DNA from: Poecilobothrus nobilitatus
Taxonomy: Eukaryota; Arthropoda; Insecta; Diptera; Dolichopodidae
NCBI GenBank assembly: GCA_947095535.1
Contig: OX352772.1
Location: 220,674,988-220,738,987, forward strand
Reading direction: 5' to 3'
Length of the DNA: 64,000 nucleotides
The translations under genes were made by a program, and so were the position numbers. The notes under the pieces are model-generated. The model was not told the origin of the DNA and did not search any database. It saw only the letters and a list, made by a program, of their open reading frames with translations. Position 1 is the stretch's first letter, and the number at the start of each line of letters is the position of its first letter. Below, in pieces: positions 24,000 to 34,805 of the stretch.

Positions 24000-24034
24000 G
24001 TGGATTAAAAAAAAAAGTGGACCTGTGAAAAGTG
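24000..24034. other. Templated filler at gypsy/LINE junction
   Basis: Between the gypsy end (TACATAAAA) and the LINE start (GACCTGTGGATTAAAC) lie two partial copies of the LINE edge: GTGGATTAAA with an A run, then GTGGACCTGTG with AAAA. Short templated copies of a flank are a mark of polymerase-theta-type end joining or replication template switching. Confidence 0.7.
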
Positions 24035-25345
24035 GACCTGTGGATTAAACTTGAGGTGCGGTTGCCCGAATTAGTGAATGAGCACATTCTTGGAAGGGGT
24101 GGAAGATAAAAACATCGCAGAAGCATCGCTACGTTAGCCGATTGGCATAATCCCAGCAAGCTAAATCCCGAGAAGACTTAGAGCTCGTATTTGGTTGTCT
24201 AGGATGGAGGGAGGAAAACTTACTCGAATGCCTCCGACACCACAAACCGACGGTTTCAATGGGGAATTGGTTGGTGATAGTGAATGAGAAATCGTCCGAG
24301 GAACTTCTGGAGAACAATATATCGTTTCTCCTTCCTATCAACGAGGAAAGTCTCGAACCTCTTGAGAAGCTAGAGAACGTTAAGGTTTGGTTCACGTCAT
24401 ACCAAACTGAAAATATTTAAGTCAGGTAGTCCAGACGTAGGTTACCCCGACGAGATGAATGCTATGAGAGAATGTCTACGGGCCGCTGGAGAGAATGTTA
24501 GTCGTAAAAGAGTATTCGGAAGCCAGTAATTTGAACGATGCGAACGGTACAATCTTCGGGATTGGGGGTTAAGTAACGGTGACCATAAACTATAAACTGT
24601 TCTACAAGAATGTAGGTTTGGAAATAGGTAAGTCAAGAATTTGTACTCTGGTCAAAAACCACATTTGTGCACATGTCTGTTCTATTTTCAGTCAAGAAGA
24701 ATTGACAATTGTCAAAATGGAGACACATAACGTGAACATAAGTTCTGTGTACATTCCATGTGAAGAGCCCACACCACCTGCTTATCTGGTAGGTGCCACA
24801 GGTGATAAGTTGATTGTGAGCTGCGGGGCTAATGCTCGGTATACCATATGGGAAAGCTCGCGAGATGAGTCATTGTTTGATTTTATTCTAAACACTTACC
24901 TAAATATATGAAATAAGAGAAAAACCTCCACATTCACATTGTCAATCAGAAGCCTGAAAACCCTAAGCTTAAGGGTTCTACGGTTACTAACTGTAGAAAA
25001 TTCGGGAAAGTAGCAAGAAAAAAATTCTTGGTAGTGGATAACTCAAAAATTAGTGAAACAAGAGGACAGACATGTTTACAGACATTTCTCTATACCAAAT
25101 GATGGTACGATTGGTCATGAAACCGCTAAGCACTTTAGACCGATAAGTCTGTCATCCTTCTTCTTGAAAACTATAGTAAGAACGCAAGAGTTAGACATTA
25201 GAAAAGTACTAGGCTAAGAGCAAGCTTGTTTTAAGGGCAATTTAATCGAGACGCCACTAAACAAATTAGTACGGAGGCTTGAGCAATCGATGCAATACAA
25301 AGAATATACTTTGGTCACCTTTCTAGACATAGAAATGGAGTGCTA
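24035..25345 (+). pseudogene. LOA-like LINE segment B (duplicate of 19800-20830) plus RT fragment
   Basis: 24035-25072 repeats 19800-20830 with only a few percent difference, carrying the ORF1 C-terminal block and endonuclease (NARYTIWESSRDESLFDF). At about 25076 it jumps, by internal deletion, to RT sequence: HFRPISLSSFFLKT, a KG(R/N) palm region and TFLDIE (motif A) at about 25320-25335, where homology ends. It is non-functional. The duplication unit appears to be [LINE segment + gypsy segment]. Confidence 0.7.
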
Positions 25346-25557
25346 GGGGCCAAGCTAAGTTAAGAACAAAAAAAAACTGTTCCTTGAAAAGTACATTGAC
25401 AGTAGTAAAATAGAAGAAATAGAAGATCTAACCAGAGATTTACCTTAACTACTAAAGATTGATAAATAAAAATCAACATGTAAAGGATCTTTCAAATTGA
25501 GTTTTAAAAAGTAAATAATTAAAACATATAGAATTTGAATTGAAACTGGAAAAGTTT

Positions 25558-26310
25558 TTATTTATTTTTGAAGTATAATGTTTGCCTTTTATACTCTGAA
25601 ATGATAGCTCCCATGTGACAACCTCTGGCGCCTCTACAGTACCTGATTCTTTTATCAAAATTTTCGATCACATTCTGGCATAGTTTCGGCTCTATTTCAC
25701 CAATAACTTGAATAATTTCTACTTTCAATGCTTCAACGTTTCGAGGTTTATACTTGTAGACCTGTCCTTTTACATAGCCCCAGAAAAAGAAGTCAAACGG
25801 TGTCAAATCGCAGGGTCTTGAAGGCTAATTCACGTCACCGAATATGGAAACAACACTGTCTGGAAACTTTGTATGCAGTAATTGCAGTGTTTCCTATCTG
25901 TATGACAAGTAGCCCAATATTGTTGAAACCACATGTCCTCAGTATCAATATTTTCCAGTTTTGCCATAAAAAAGTTATGATCATGTCGCAATATCTGGTA
26001 CCGTTAACGGTTATGGCTCTTCCAGCATCATTTTCTATAAAGTACGGACCAATAACACTACCAGACCACAATGCACACCAAACAGTGACTTTTTGTAGAT
26101 GCGTTGGCTTCTCTTGGATCATGCGAGGGTTTTCCTCTCCCCAAATACGGCAAATTTTGTTTATTAACGTAGTCACCGACTTCAAAGGGTGCTTCGTCCG
26201 AAAACAAGATTTATTTTGAAAAATCGTTTTTTGTTCCAGTATCCAATTGGCAAATTCACTTTATGCATGTGTGGTGCTTTGCTTACAGATCAGCACGAAA
26301 ATGTCGCCGG
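25558..26310 (-). pseudogene. Tc1/mariner-superfamily transposase, C-terminal two thirds, broken
   Basis: Minus-strand frames show the DDE_3-type core: LFSDEA near 26200 (first Asp), CRIWGEENPR, VTVWCALWSG, IGPYFIENDAGRAITVNG and DMIITFLWQNW. The segment with family consensus WFQQDGATCH follows, and then LTPFDFFFWGYVKGQVY near 25755-25805 (third Asp region). At the second catalytic position the sequence reads QQYWATCH, so the Asp is lost (Tyr). Frameshifts separate the two main frames (25835-26185 and 25558-25806). The DNA-binding N-terminus was not found and no terminal repeats could be fixed. It would cut and paste the element at TA sites. Confidence 0.75.
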
Positions 26311-28149
26311 GAGGAATACGCCCATGATAGAAGTAAATTTCAAAGACGTATAGAAATATTGGATTCACTATTTATAGAATTTTAACATCGAATCATCGCA
26401 AAATTGAAAAAGCTTTTTTAGTTCAATACATTTTTAAATATATAACACCCTCTGTTTTATTTTTATAATTTTATGTTTACTATTAGGTACCAAAAGCAGT
26501 TAACTTGTCTTTTATTTTTTTTTCCCATTCCTTACATTATACAATGCAACAATAATAATAACAAACAACCAATTCGAAGATTTCTGGTTATTTTATCAAT
26601 GTTCTTATAGAATAGAAAATAGAAATCTTAGATAACAAATGCACCTATAATTCCATAATTTTTATACTCGTACGATAGTATCGGGTATAATAAAATTGGT
26701 CCTCAACACCTTGAAATAAGCAAGCTAGGTATACCGTCAAAGGTATGGATCGAATCAGACTAAAATTCTGAATTCAATGTGAAAACGCCAACCGATTGCT
26801 ACTTTTATGAGCTTTACAAGTATATATGAAATAAATATATATTTGTTCCAAAATTATTTAACCCTTCTATCTTCCAAGCGGTTTAAGTTAGAAACTTGAA
26901 ATTATTTTTAAATTTAGAACAGTTAGATCTTTGAAAATAAGAATGAGTCATTTCAGAAAATATTTTTCTATCGTCCCCGTTTAGAAGCTGTAAAGGGTCA
27001 AAAACTGAAAATTCTCTATTTTTAAACAGCTGCAACTTGAACACCTGTTCAAATTTTTTTAAAGCAATACATAAAAATTAAAGTTCCAACATTATACTTT
27101 TATTTCTATTAGAAACTTTGCTTAATAATATAGGATTACCTTATAATTGACGAAAGTGTGACTTGACTTTTTTCAACTTCTCTAACAAATTTCTTTAACG
27201 ATTATTTTGAATTTTTCTTTTACTAGATAATTTGAAGTTGTTGAGGATGATGCGTAGTACAATAAAATGGAAATAAATAAAAAACATAACGGTTGCTCGA
27301 AGAATTTATATTTATATTTTAAAGTTCATAATATGTACTTATTTAATATACATATGTTAGGTAGGTCTCATGTAGTACTTCCAACAATTTTAGCTTTTTC
27401 TTTTTTATTTTTATTATTGTACATATTGATATTATAAAGTATCTATAAATATTTTTCTTATCCAATAATAAAATCTAAAAAGTTTCTTTTTTCTCGTTTC
27501 TTTTATATCTCCCTTTATCTATATTGTATTAAGCCTGCGAATCTGCGCAATTAAAAAAAACTTGATTTGACTTGAAAAAAGTTCTTTTCTTACTATTTCT
27601 ATGATATTTTTCTTATTTTTAAGAGTAATTCCCCCTTATGACATGTACAACCACGCCTGAACAGGAAAGCCTGTGTAAGTTTCTGTCCACATTTATGTGG
27701 CAGAGAAATATATTTAAAAAAAGGAAGTTTTACTAAAAAATAAAATGACTAAATTAATTACTATTAAAATTTTTACTATTTGCCATTAAATATAAATTAT
27801 TTTTATTTATACTAAAATTAAATAAAGTTAATTTAAAATAAAGCTCAAGTGTCTAATTTCACTCTACATTTAATTCTGAATTCTATGGATATAATATATG
27901 TATTTTAAAAATGTGCAATATCAGCTTTTAATTTGTTTCAAAAGTTAATACAATTATGAAATTACGAAATTTATAATGAAAAGAAATATTTACAAATTAA
28001 AAAAGTTAAAAACATAGGTGAAAAACATATTATTAGTTTTAATTAAAAATGAAAAATATGTAAGTTAGTAATATATTAACTTATAATAAATGTTAGTAAA
28101 TATATCTGGTTCGTTATGTAACGTTTACGATGTTCATATAACTTCACTA
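26311..28149. other. AT-rich non-coding stretch with one hairpin repeat
   Basis: No gene seen. At 26655-26770 an inverted copy of the dispersed repeat end found at 60085-60200 occurs: a hairpin TATACTCG/CGGGTATA (26663-26670 with 26682-26689), then 'aaggtatggatcgaatcag'. Sequence at about 27640-28143 might be an LTR of the minus-strand env element next to it (its edge reads AGTTATATG on the minus strand), but I could not define its far end. Confidence 0.4.
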
Positions 28150-28620
28150 CTATTTCTCTAAAGACGTGTCGTCCCCCACTCGTAAAATGTTCTGTAGTGC
28201 GTAAATTGTTGCAATTTGCATTTGCTTGTTGGTTAGAGAGTTATTTATCGTTGGTTTTTGATTGTTTATTATGATTTTGGTAGGTGAACCTCCTTTTAGA
28301 AAGTAAAATAGAAACAAAGTTGTTGAGATTATACCAATTATCCCGAGTGTTGCCATACTGTAGTTAAAGTGTGTTTTATTTCTACTGCGAGTTGAAGTAT
28401 TCTTTTTGTATTATTTAGGTGCATGTTATGATCTAATATTATTATTTTGTTATGTTTGAAATAAAATTGGTTCGTGAAGTACTTATACGTTTGTTTCAAA
28501 CAGAGTATGGTTGATAATTAATTTGTTTTTAAATGCTATGTACGCACCCGTTTTAATTTAATTACCTATTTAATTTTACTTATTTGGTTTGCTGTTATTG
28601 TAGAACAGTTTGCTGAGTTG
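28150..28620 (-). pseudogene. env: Errantivirus env C-terminal fragment (minus strand)
   Basis: A 68-codon frame (28150-28356) begins with a strong membrane helix (TLGIIGIISTTLFLFYF) and a polar tail, as at the end of an F-type Env. Upstream frames (28360-28620) hold fragments such as AYIAFKNKLIINHTLFETN that resemble the last ectodomain portion, but they are frameshifted. Just past the stop the minus strand reads AGTTATATG, which would fit an LTR start. No other part of this element is seen, and its sequence differs from both other env families here. Moderately sure. Confidence 0.5.
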
Positions 28621-30262
28621 TTATTCATTAGAGCAATTGCAGATGGAGCGTTCGATATTTGTACACATATATGTAGATAGGGTGCATGACAATTTGTTGA
28701 AAAAAAAAAATCCCGAATTTAAATTTGGTGGAAAAAATCGCAAATGTTACAAAATTCCGAAAAAATAAATCATGAAAACCAAAAATACCGAAATCAAGGA
28801 ATTTCTTTATAAATAGTAGACATGTGAAAAAAAAATTTAAACAAGACAGAATGTAGACCAACGCTTTTTAAAAACGCACATTTACAAAAGATAATGCAAA
28901 CTGTTTAGAATTGTGAATTAATTACACCAAAATTTTAAAATTTCATATAACAAAAAATGGGAAAATAGGACTTTTTTGCAATTTTGAGAGGCTGTAAGTC
29001 CGGAACCCTATATAACTAAGAAAACCGTCAAAACACTAATATATTATTGAACCTTTAATTTTTATGTGTTGCCGAAAAAACATTTGTACAGGTGCCCAAG
29101 TTGCAGGTGTCCAAAAATAGCAAAAAATCAATTTTTGAGCAGTAATATCTCTTAAACAAGGAACGGTACAAAACAATTTTCTGAGCAAACTTATACTAAT
29201 TCTAGTTCTTTCTTGTCTCAAAATCTCAAGTTTCTATCTAAAAGCCTGCCGGAGTTATGAAAAAAGAAATATCATGCAAAATTTGGTTTTTAAAAAATTA
29301 GGGTTTTAGATTGTAAAACTACTACGTAGTGCCTGAAAATAGGCCATTTTTGCTATTTTGGGGGGCTGTAATCTTGGAACCCTATACAACAAAAATAATT
29401 CATTAACACACGTAAAGATATATCACTGGAGCTTTATTTTTTTGTTTCGCCGACGAAAAATGTCTACAGGTTCCTAAGTTACAGGTGTCTAAGAAATACA
29501 AATTTCAACTTTTGAGACCTAATAGCTCTTGAACAGGATGTGGTGTAAAAACATTTTTTGAGGAAACTTGTATTATTTCTAGAAGATCTTTCTTATTTAA
29601 AAATTTCAAATCGCTATCTAAAAGCGTGCCGAAGTTATGAAGGTAGAAATATCATGCTAAATTTGGTTTTCACATAACGGTGAATTTAACCTTTTATAAC
29701 CTTATATAATCATAATTTGACTTATAAAGGTAACCTTCTATAATTTTGATATCGACTTATAAAGGTAAAAAACAATCCTGTCGAATGGCGTTTTCAGGTT
29801 AAAAAAATGTTAGCTAGAACATGAGATATACATATTCAAAAATAGGGCTTTTTTAAAGTTGAAGGGACTGCAGCTACATAATGGATGGGGCTATATGAAA
29901 AAGTTGTTCTACAACATTAATTTTTTTATTAAACCTACCCATGGTTAAAATTGTTTTTATCTGTCCTTAACGGTGTAGAAGTTTTGTAAATAGCCGGGCA
30001 GACGGACGGACAGAGTGAAACTAATAGGCATATTTTTTAAATTTGTTAAATATTGCATATATTAAAATGTATATAATATGTATATGTGAGATTCAGAATT
30101 GACATTCTGAATTAGGAGGGATTTTAAAGTTGGACTCAAAATCAGAGTTATACGCCTTTTACAGAATATTTGTATGACATTCTGAATTAAGGGGTTTTAG
30201 AGTTGGATTCGAAATAAGTGTATTCCTAAAATGTTCTTTTCTAAAATATTTTTATATATGTA
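28621..30262 (+). repeat. Non-coding dispersed repeat with internal direct repeats, then a 75-bp tandem repeat
   Basis: 28960-30020 resembles 59010-60080 in the same orientation. Each copy holds two diverged blocks of about 350 bp (here 28981-29280 and 29345-29690) with phrases such as 'gaaccctata', 'tacaggtg' and 'gaaatatcatgc', and ends with a GACGGACGGACAGA motif. From 30101 a repeat of 75-bp period starts (30101 and 30176, both GACATTCTGAATTA). The Polinton inserted right after it. No ORF is supported. Confidence 0.6.
30257..30262. other. Polinton left target-site duplication, TATGTA
   Basis: Six bp before the left TIR. The right counterpart reads TACGTA (48718-48723) beside the duplicated right end; the original right end at 44460 has an 8-bp deletion that removed it. 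Six-bp duplications are typical of Polintons. Confidence 0.7.
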
Positions 30263-31150
30263 AGTAGTAGAGCTATACCAATCTGACCCCAGGAAGTGAC
30301 GTCATGCCCATGTAGTATGGATATGGTTGACTACAGGAAGTGACGTTATTGGAATGTTAAAGTAATATGTGAATTTATTTACAATAATATTCATTAAGTG
30401 GTTAACCTTGAAATTAATATTATTGCAATTATGACGCTTGGAAAAATCCTATTAAAAAGTTTTTGATGTTAATTATTAAGCGGGCGTTATTATTAAGTGT
30501 AATATAAACTCATATAAAATTTTTCAAGGTTAACTAGTTAATGCAGAATAAATTTCATAATTAGAATAAAAACAAGTTATTATACGGAAATATATATTAT
30601 TTTTATGATTGAATGAAGGGTATTATGGATTTGAATTTACGATTAGAATGTGATGAAATGTGTTATGACATTTAAAAAATAAATTATTAAGTGGGTTTAA
30701 AAAGTTTTAAGCACAGGTGGTTTAAGATTTTAGTATGATGTTATAAGCGTAAAGGCTTCAGGAAATTTAGAGATTTGTAAAAGAGAAAATTCGACAGGTT
30801 CGGAGAATTGGAATAAGATCATAAGGGGTGAAGTTCCGAGATTTAGGATCTCGAGATGGAAAGTTTGAATATCAAAAAAAAATTTGATGGAATTAGTGCT
30901 TTGGTAGTATGATTTGGTAGTTTGGACCTCTAAGACCGAATTGAACTCCGCCGAAGTAATTGGGAGCATGTATCAACTATTTTAGATTTTGAATAAACTA
31001 TACATATTATATTGGAAAAATGTAGTGTTATGAAATTATCAAAAATATCCTATAGTATGTAGTGAATATTTTGCTTTTTCGATAAAAATTAAAAAATGTT
31101 AATTAAAAGCACACTAACTTGATTATTTCAAGCTATTTTAAATGTTTTTT
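30263..31150 (+). repeat. Polinton left terminal inverted repeat
   Basis: About 890 bp, matching the reverse complement of about 43545-44459. Shared phrases are 'tgacgtcatgcccatgtag' near the tip, 'aaggttaactagttaatgc' mid-way, and 'gaagta.ttgggagcatg' and 'cttgattatttcaagc' near the inner edge. The inner boundary is approximate. Confidence 0.85.
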
Positions 31151-31322
31151 AATAGAAAACATGAAACAGGTGTATTTACTGCGGTTCTATTTATAAAATC
31201 ATGACTAAAATAACTAATGAACTTAATTATGAACTTGATTTGAATGCAGAATTAAGTACATATGCTAAATGAAAAAAAGTTTTTTGTGATAAATGTATTT
31301 TATTAAAATCATATTATTAACT

Positions 31323-31720
31323 TTTTTTTTCCTAAGGGAGGTGGGAATCTTCCAAAGACACCAAGAATTACCCCCTTGGTAGTGTCAGATTCTTACTGAC
31401 TAAACCCACCTCGCCCTTTAGTCAATATAGTGGGATGAAACCCTTACCTACGATAGCAGTATATTGGCTAGGGAGTAGGGATAGGAAAGGATAGGAAAAT
31501 GGATATGGAAACATTGAATTGGGAGTGGGACTGTAAGGAAACAATGAATCCGCCTATTATTATTTTGCTAACAGTGACTAAAGCCGTCACAACAGTTACC
31601 ACATGTAGTAGTAGTACATATATTGCTACATGAGGTAATTATTGAAGGCAACCCCTACTGTCACTGTAGCGGCTGTTATTATTGGTATTAATATTCTTAT
31701 TAATATTATGATTATTTTAC
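31323..31720. other. GC-richer unrecognised block inside the Polinton
   Basis: This block departs sharply from its AT-rich surroundings. It begins 'ctaagggaggtgggaatctt' and contains 'cagtgac...gtcactg' complementary segments (about 31569-31670). It has no ORF and matches nothing else in the window. It could be a small inserted element between the left TIR and the integrase gene. Confidence 0.4.
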
Positions 31721-31808
31721 TACAGAGTCAGAGTTACTACTAAAATCAAAAAGCGAAAGTAAAATGTATAAATAAAAAAATTAAAATATTTTAAATATGT
31801 ATATAGTA

Positions 31809-32987
31809 TTAAGTAATATCTTCGTTGTTTATCCATGAATCATGGTTTTTTTCAAAACCAAGCCATCTAACTAAAACTTGATTTAGCTTTTCTTTTATAT
31901 TTTTTCTACAAGATAGATATGTGGATTTGTAACTGGTGTTAATACAGGTTCATTAAAAGAACCGGTTATTGGATTATTTGTGTAATCAAGTAAATATTAT
32001 GTAATTGGATCAGTTCTTTCAATTTTTGCAATTACAAATATTTCTGTTGACCAGTTGGGTTGATAACCTTTTGTAAAAATACCTTTAAATTTGTTTATAC
32101 GATCATAATCTCCAACTTTATATTTTGCTTTACGAAGCACTTTTAACTTACCGTAGACAGGTTTTAATAGTAATTTTTCGTTTTTCTTTGTAACTTTTTT
32201 TGGTTGAAATTTAATTGTACGATGATATGTTGAGTTGTATTTTTCAATAAGTGAGGGTAAAATAGAAATCCATTTATAATTACCCTGAAAACTAAATTGT
32301 TTCCACATTGAATTTTTTAAAGTCCGGTTAAAACGTTCTACTATGGATGCTCTCATTTCTGACTATGAATGATAATGATTAATTTTTGTTCTTTCCATAA
32401 GTTTTCTAAATTCTTTACCCTGGTCAGATTGAATATTTTTTGGGTGAGTTCCAGCACGTTTAAAAATGTTTTGCATACCAAATAACACGTTATTAGCAAT
32501 TTTAGTTTTAATTGACTCAGCATAAGCATACTTCGAAAAAGTGTCTATTACAGTTAATAAATATTTATTTCCTTTGTTATACTATGCATATGGAATCATT
32601 TCTACTAAATCAATTTGCCGTGTATCGTTTAAACTTTTTTGAATTAATTTTCTTCGACGAAAGTTTAGTCTAGCTGGTCTATGTATTTCTGTTACTATTG
32701 GTTCCCCTGACATTGACATTGACATCCCTTGGTACCATTTAATAAGATTTTTCAATTCTATTTTATAATTTTCTATAGAGCAACAGTTACATGTATCTGG
32801 CCCAGATGACGAGTTGTCGTAAGACCAAGGAGAAAGAGCAAAATGAGTTACGTATATTGATGTAAATTTTTCTGTTTTTTAAAAATTCTTTAACGTATTT
32901 ATACATGTGAAAAATACGTTGCTTATGCTCATTTAATAACACAGAGGAATATAATTTTATAAACTCTTCCACTTTTTTCACCTCCAT
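31809..32987 (-). pseudogene. int: Polinton integrase with C-terminal chromodomain, broken
   Basis: Read on the minus strand from ATG at 32987. The catalytic core shows RQIDLVEM (first Asp, about 32610), IQSDQGKEF (second Asp, about 32420) and SIVERFNRTLKN (Glu, about 32335). A DNA-binding-like stretch (KYKVGDYDRINKFKG) follows. After a frame change comes VRWLGF...HDSWINNEDIT ending at stop 31809-31811, the signature of a chromodomain. Two in-frame stops (near 32585 and 32365) and frameshifts are seen. The enzyme would integrate linear element DNA; the chromodomain may steer target choice. The longest open part is 31997-32356. Confidence 0.85.
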
Positions 32988-33130
32988 CTTTTAAAATGAA
33001 AATAAATTATAGATCTTTCACCTTAATTTTTTAAACTGAGAATAAGTTATAAAACACTTTTGCTGCTTATATATATATTTCAAGACGAAACTATTTTACC
33101 TCTTAATAATTTTTAAAACACGAACCGATA

Positions 33131-33770
33131 ATGATATATTTTAATCATCCATTTACGATGATGGTAACGAGACCATCTGGATGTGGGAAAATAACATTTG
33201 TATGCAACTTGATCAAAAATATTACAAGATTGATGCATCCCAAAATTGAAAAAATAAAATGGTGTAACCCAGAAATTTCTGATGGTCCAAGAAATATAAA
33301 TTTCCCTGACATAGATTTTTATACCGGCATTCCGGGAGAGCTTAGTGAAAATGAAAATAAACCTACGTTAATTGGTTTAGATGATTTAATGTTAGATTCA
33401 GCAAAAAAACAAGTATGTGAACTTTTTACTAAAGGTTCGCACAACCGTAATTATATTATTAAGGCAAAACATTTTTCATCAGGGGAAATTCTCACGAGAT
33501 ATTTCATTAAATTGTAAATATTTGGTACTTTTTAAAAACCCTCGAGATAAATCACAGATTTTTCCTCTAGCTAGACAACTATATCCGGAAAATATAAAAG
33601 GCTTCCTGGGGTTATATAATGAATCAAATTCAAGCCCACATGGTTATATTGTATTAGATTTAACACAAGACATTAACTATTTTTTTTCGAATTAGAACTA
33701 ACATATTCTCAGAGGAATATTGCTTTTGTTTTTGTGCTTCCAAAGATTTAAACAATTGCTTAAGATATGA
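33131..33770 (+). pseudogene. atp: Polinton DNA-packaging ATPase (FtsK/HerA, A32-like), broken
   Basis: The start FNHPFTMMV and the P-loop RPSGCGKIT match the family's GPTGCGKT, but the Walker A Thr is shifted by an inserted Ile, so nucleotide binding may be altered. Walker B reads LIGLDDLM (about 33375-33400). The sensor block LFTKGSHNRN is followed by a frame change near 33465 into the second frame (33417-33695) with FKNPRDKSQI, ARQLYPEN and PHGYIVLDL. A last shift leads to IRTNIFSEEY. The protein would pump element DNA into capsids. It overlaps the next small gene by a few bases. Confidence 0.85.
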
Positions 33771-34080
33771 AACGGTTTAAGAAAAACCGACATATGTTAC
33801 ATGTACTAGAAAAATGCAGCAACAAGAATTTTCGTAAAAATATTCTAAAATATTGTGATGATGATATAAGAAAAACTATTGCTGAAATTGCAAATAATGT
33901 TTTAAACGGAAACAATAAAATATCACAATCACAAAAAACAAAACTAAAAAAACATAAAAAACAATGGAGACTCTTAGCGTGCCTACAAAGAGGTATAAAA
34001 GCTAAAGCAAAAATGTTAATTTAACATAGAAGATTTTTACCTACATTAATTAGTACTATATTATTTCGTGTAATAGGAAA
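33767..34080 (+). pseudogene. Small Lys-rich Polinton protein
   Basis: An 85-codon frame (33767-34024) codes for a basic protein beginning MKRFKKNRHML and containing KCSNKNFRKNILKYCDDD. After its stop the reading resumes as RRFLPTLISTILFRVIGKLL, a hydrophobic tail commonly seen at the end of this Polinton gene family. The family sits between ATPase and capsid genes and is thought to be a virion component, but its role is not known to me. The single stop separating body and tail is the visible lesion. Confidence 0.55.
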
Positions 34081-34098
34081 ACTTCTCAGTAAGACATA

Positions 34099-34756
34099 AT
34101 GCAGCGAATGATTGTTATGTCACCAGAAATATTTTCAAAATTTAGCAAATTATTTCAAGATGATAGAAACTTGGATTTATTGGATCAAAAAATGAAAAAA
34201 GTTTTATATGATAAAAATTTAAAACCATTGCAAAAATGGTACTAATACCGTAAAAAACCTTCTCAAATATAGAATTAATAAAAGACACGCAAAAAGATTA
34301 TTAGAAAAAGCTAATAATCTTTCATTTGATACAGGCACTCAAACAAAATTGTTTTCTAAACGAAATGCATTTACAGAAACTGAATTACTTAAATACAAAA
34401 CAACATCAGCAGAGATCGATTTTGTACCATATGATCCTAAAAAGGAACATGATCCTAAAAAGGAACATTCAAATATGGATATCGATTTAACACATTACGA
34501 TTTGGATGATGAAAATTCATTTAAAAAAATAGCTCAAACTGAAATGTTGAAAGATGAAAAATTAGTAGAAAGACCATCTCTAAGCTCTGATTATGGAATG
34601 TTTGAAACACCAAGTGGTGATGTAATTACCATTGCTGTACCATCTCCTGAAAAGAAGAAGACACTTAGATCGGCCGGTAGTACAATTTCCTCCACTATAC
34701 TTTCACTGTTTCCTCAAACAATAAAACGAAAACTAAAAACATTCATCAAAAACTAA
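34099..34756 (+). pseudogene. Polinton conserved protein of unknown role plus acidic tail
   Basis: From ATG 34099 the frame reads MIVMSPEIFSKF, then LDQKMKKVLYDKNL and QKWYQYR-like sequence, which I recognise as a recurring Polinton/adintovirus small protein. A stop lies near 34243, then frame changes. A 135-codon frame (34349-34756) follows, with a duplicated DPKKEH unit, acidic segments and the terminal motif LFPQTIKRKLKTFIKN. Whether these were one gene is inferred from spacing. Function unknown. Confidence 0.5.
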
Positions 34757-34805
34757 GAACTTTATCAACACCGGAATAGACAACATATAAATAGCACAAC
34801 ATTTT

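Noticed and set aside
25728..26219. Plus-strand 163-codon frame
   Set aside because: Antisense to the mariner-like transposase, whose motifs are on the minus strand.
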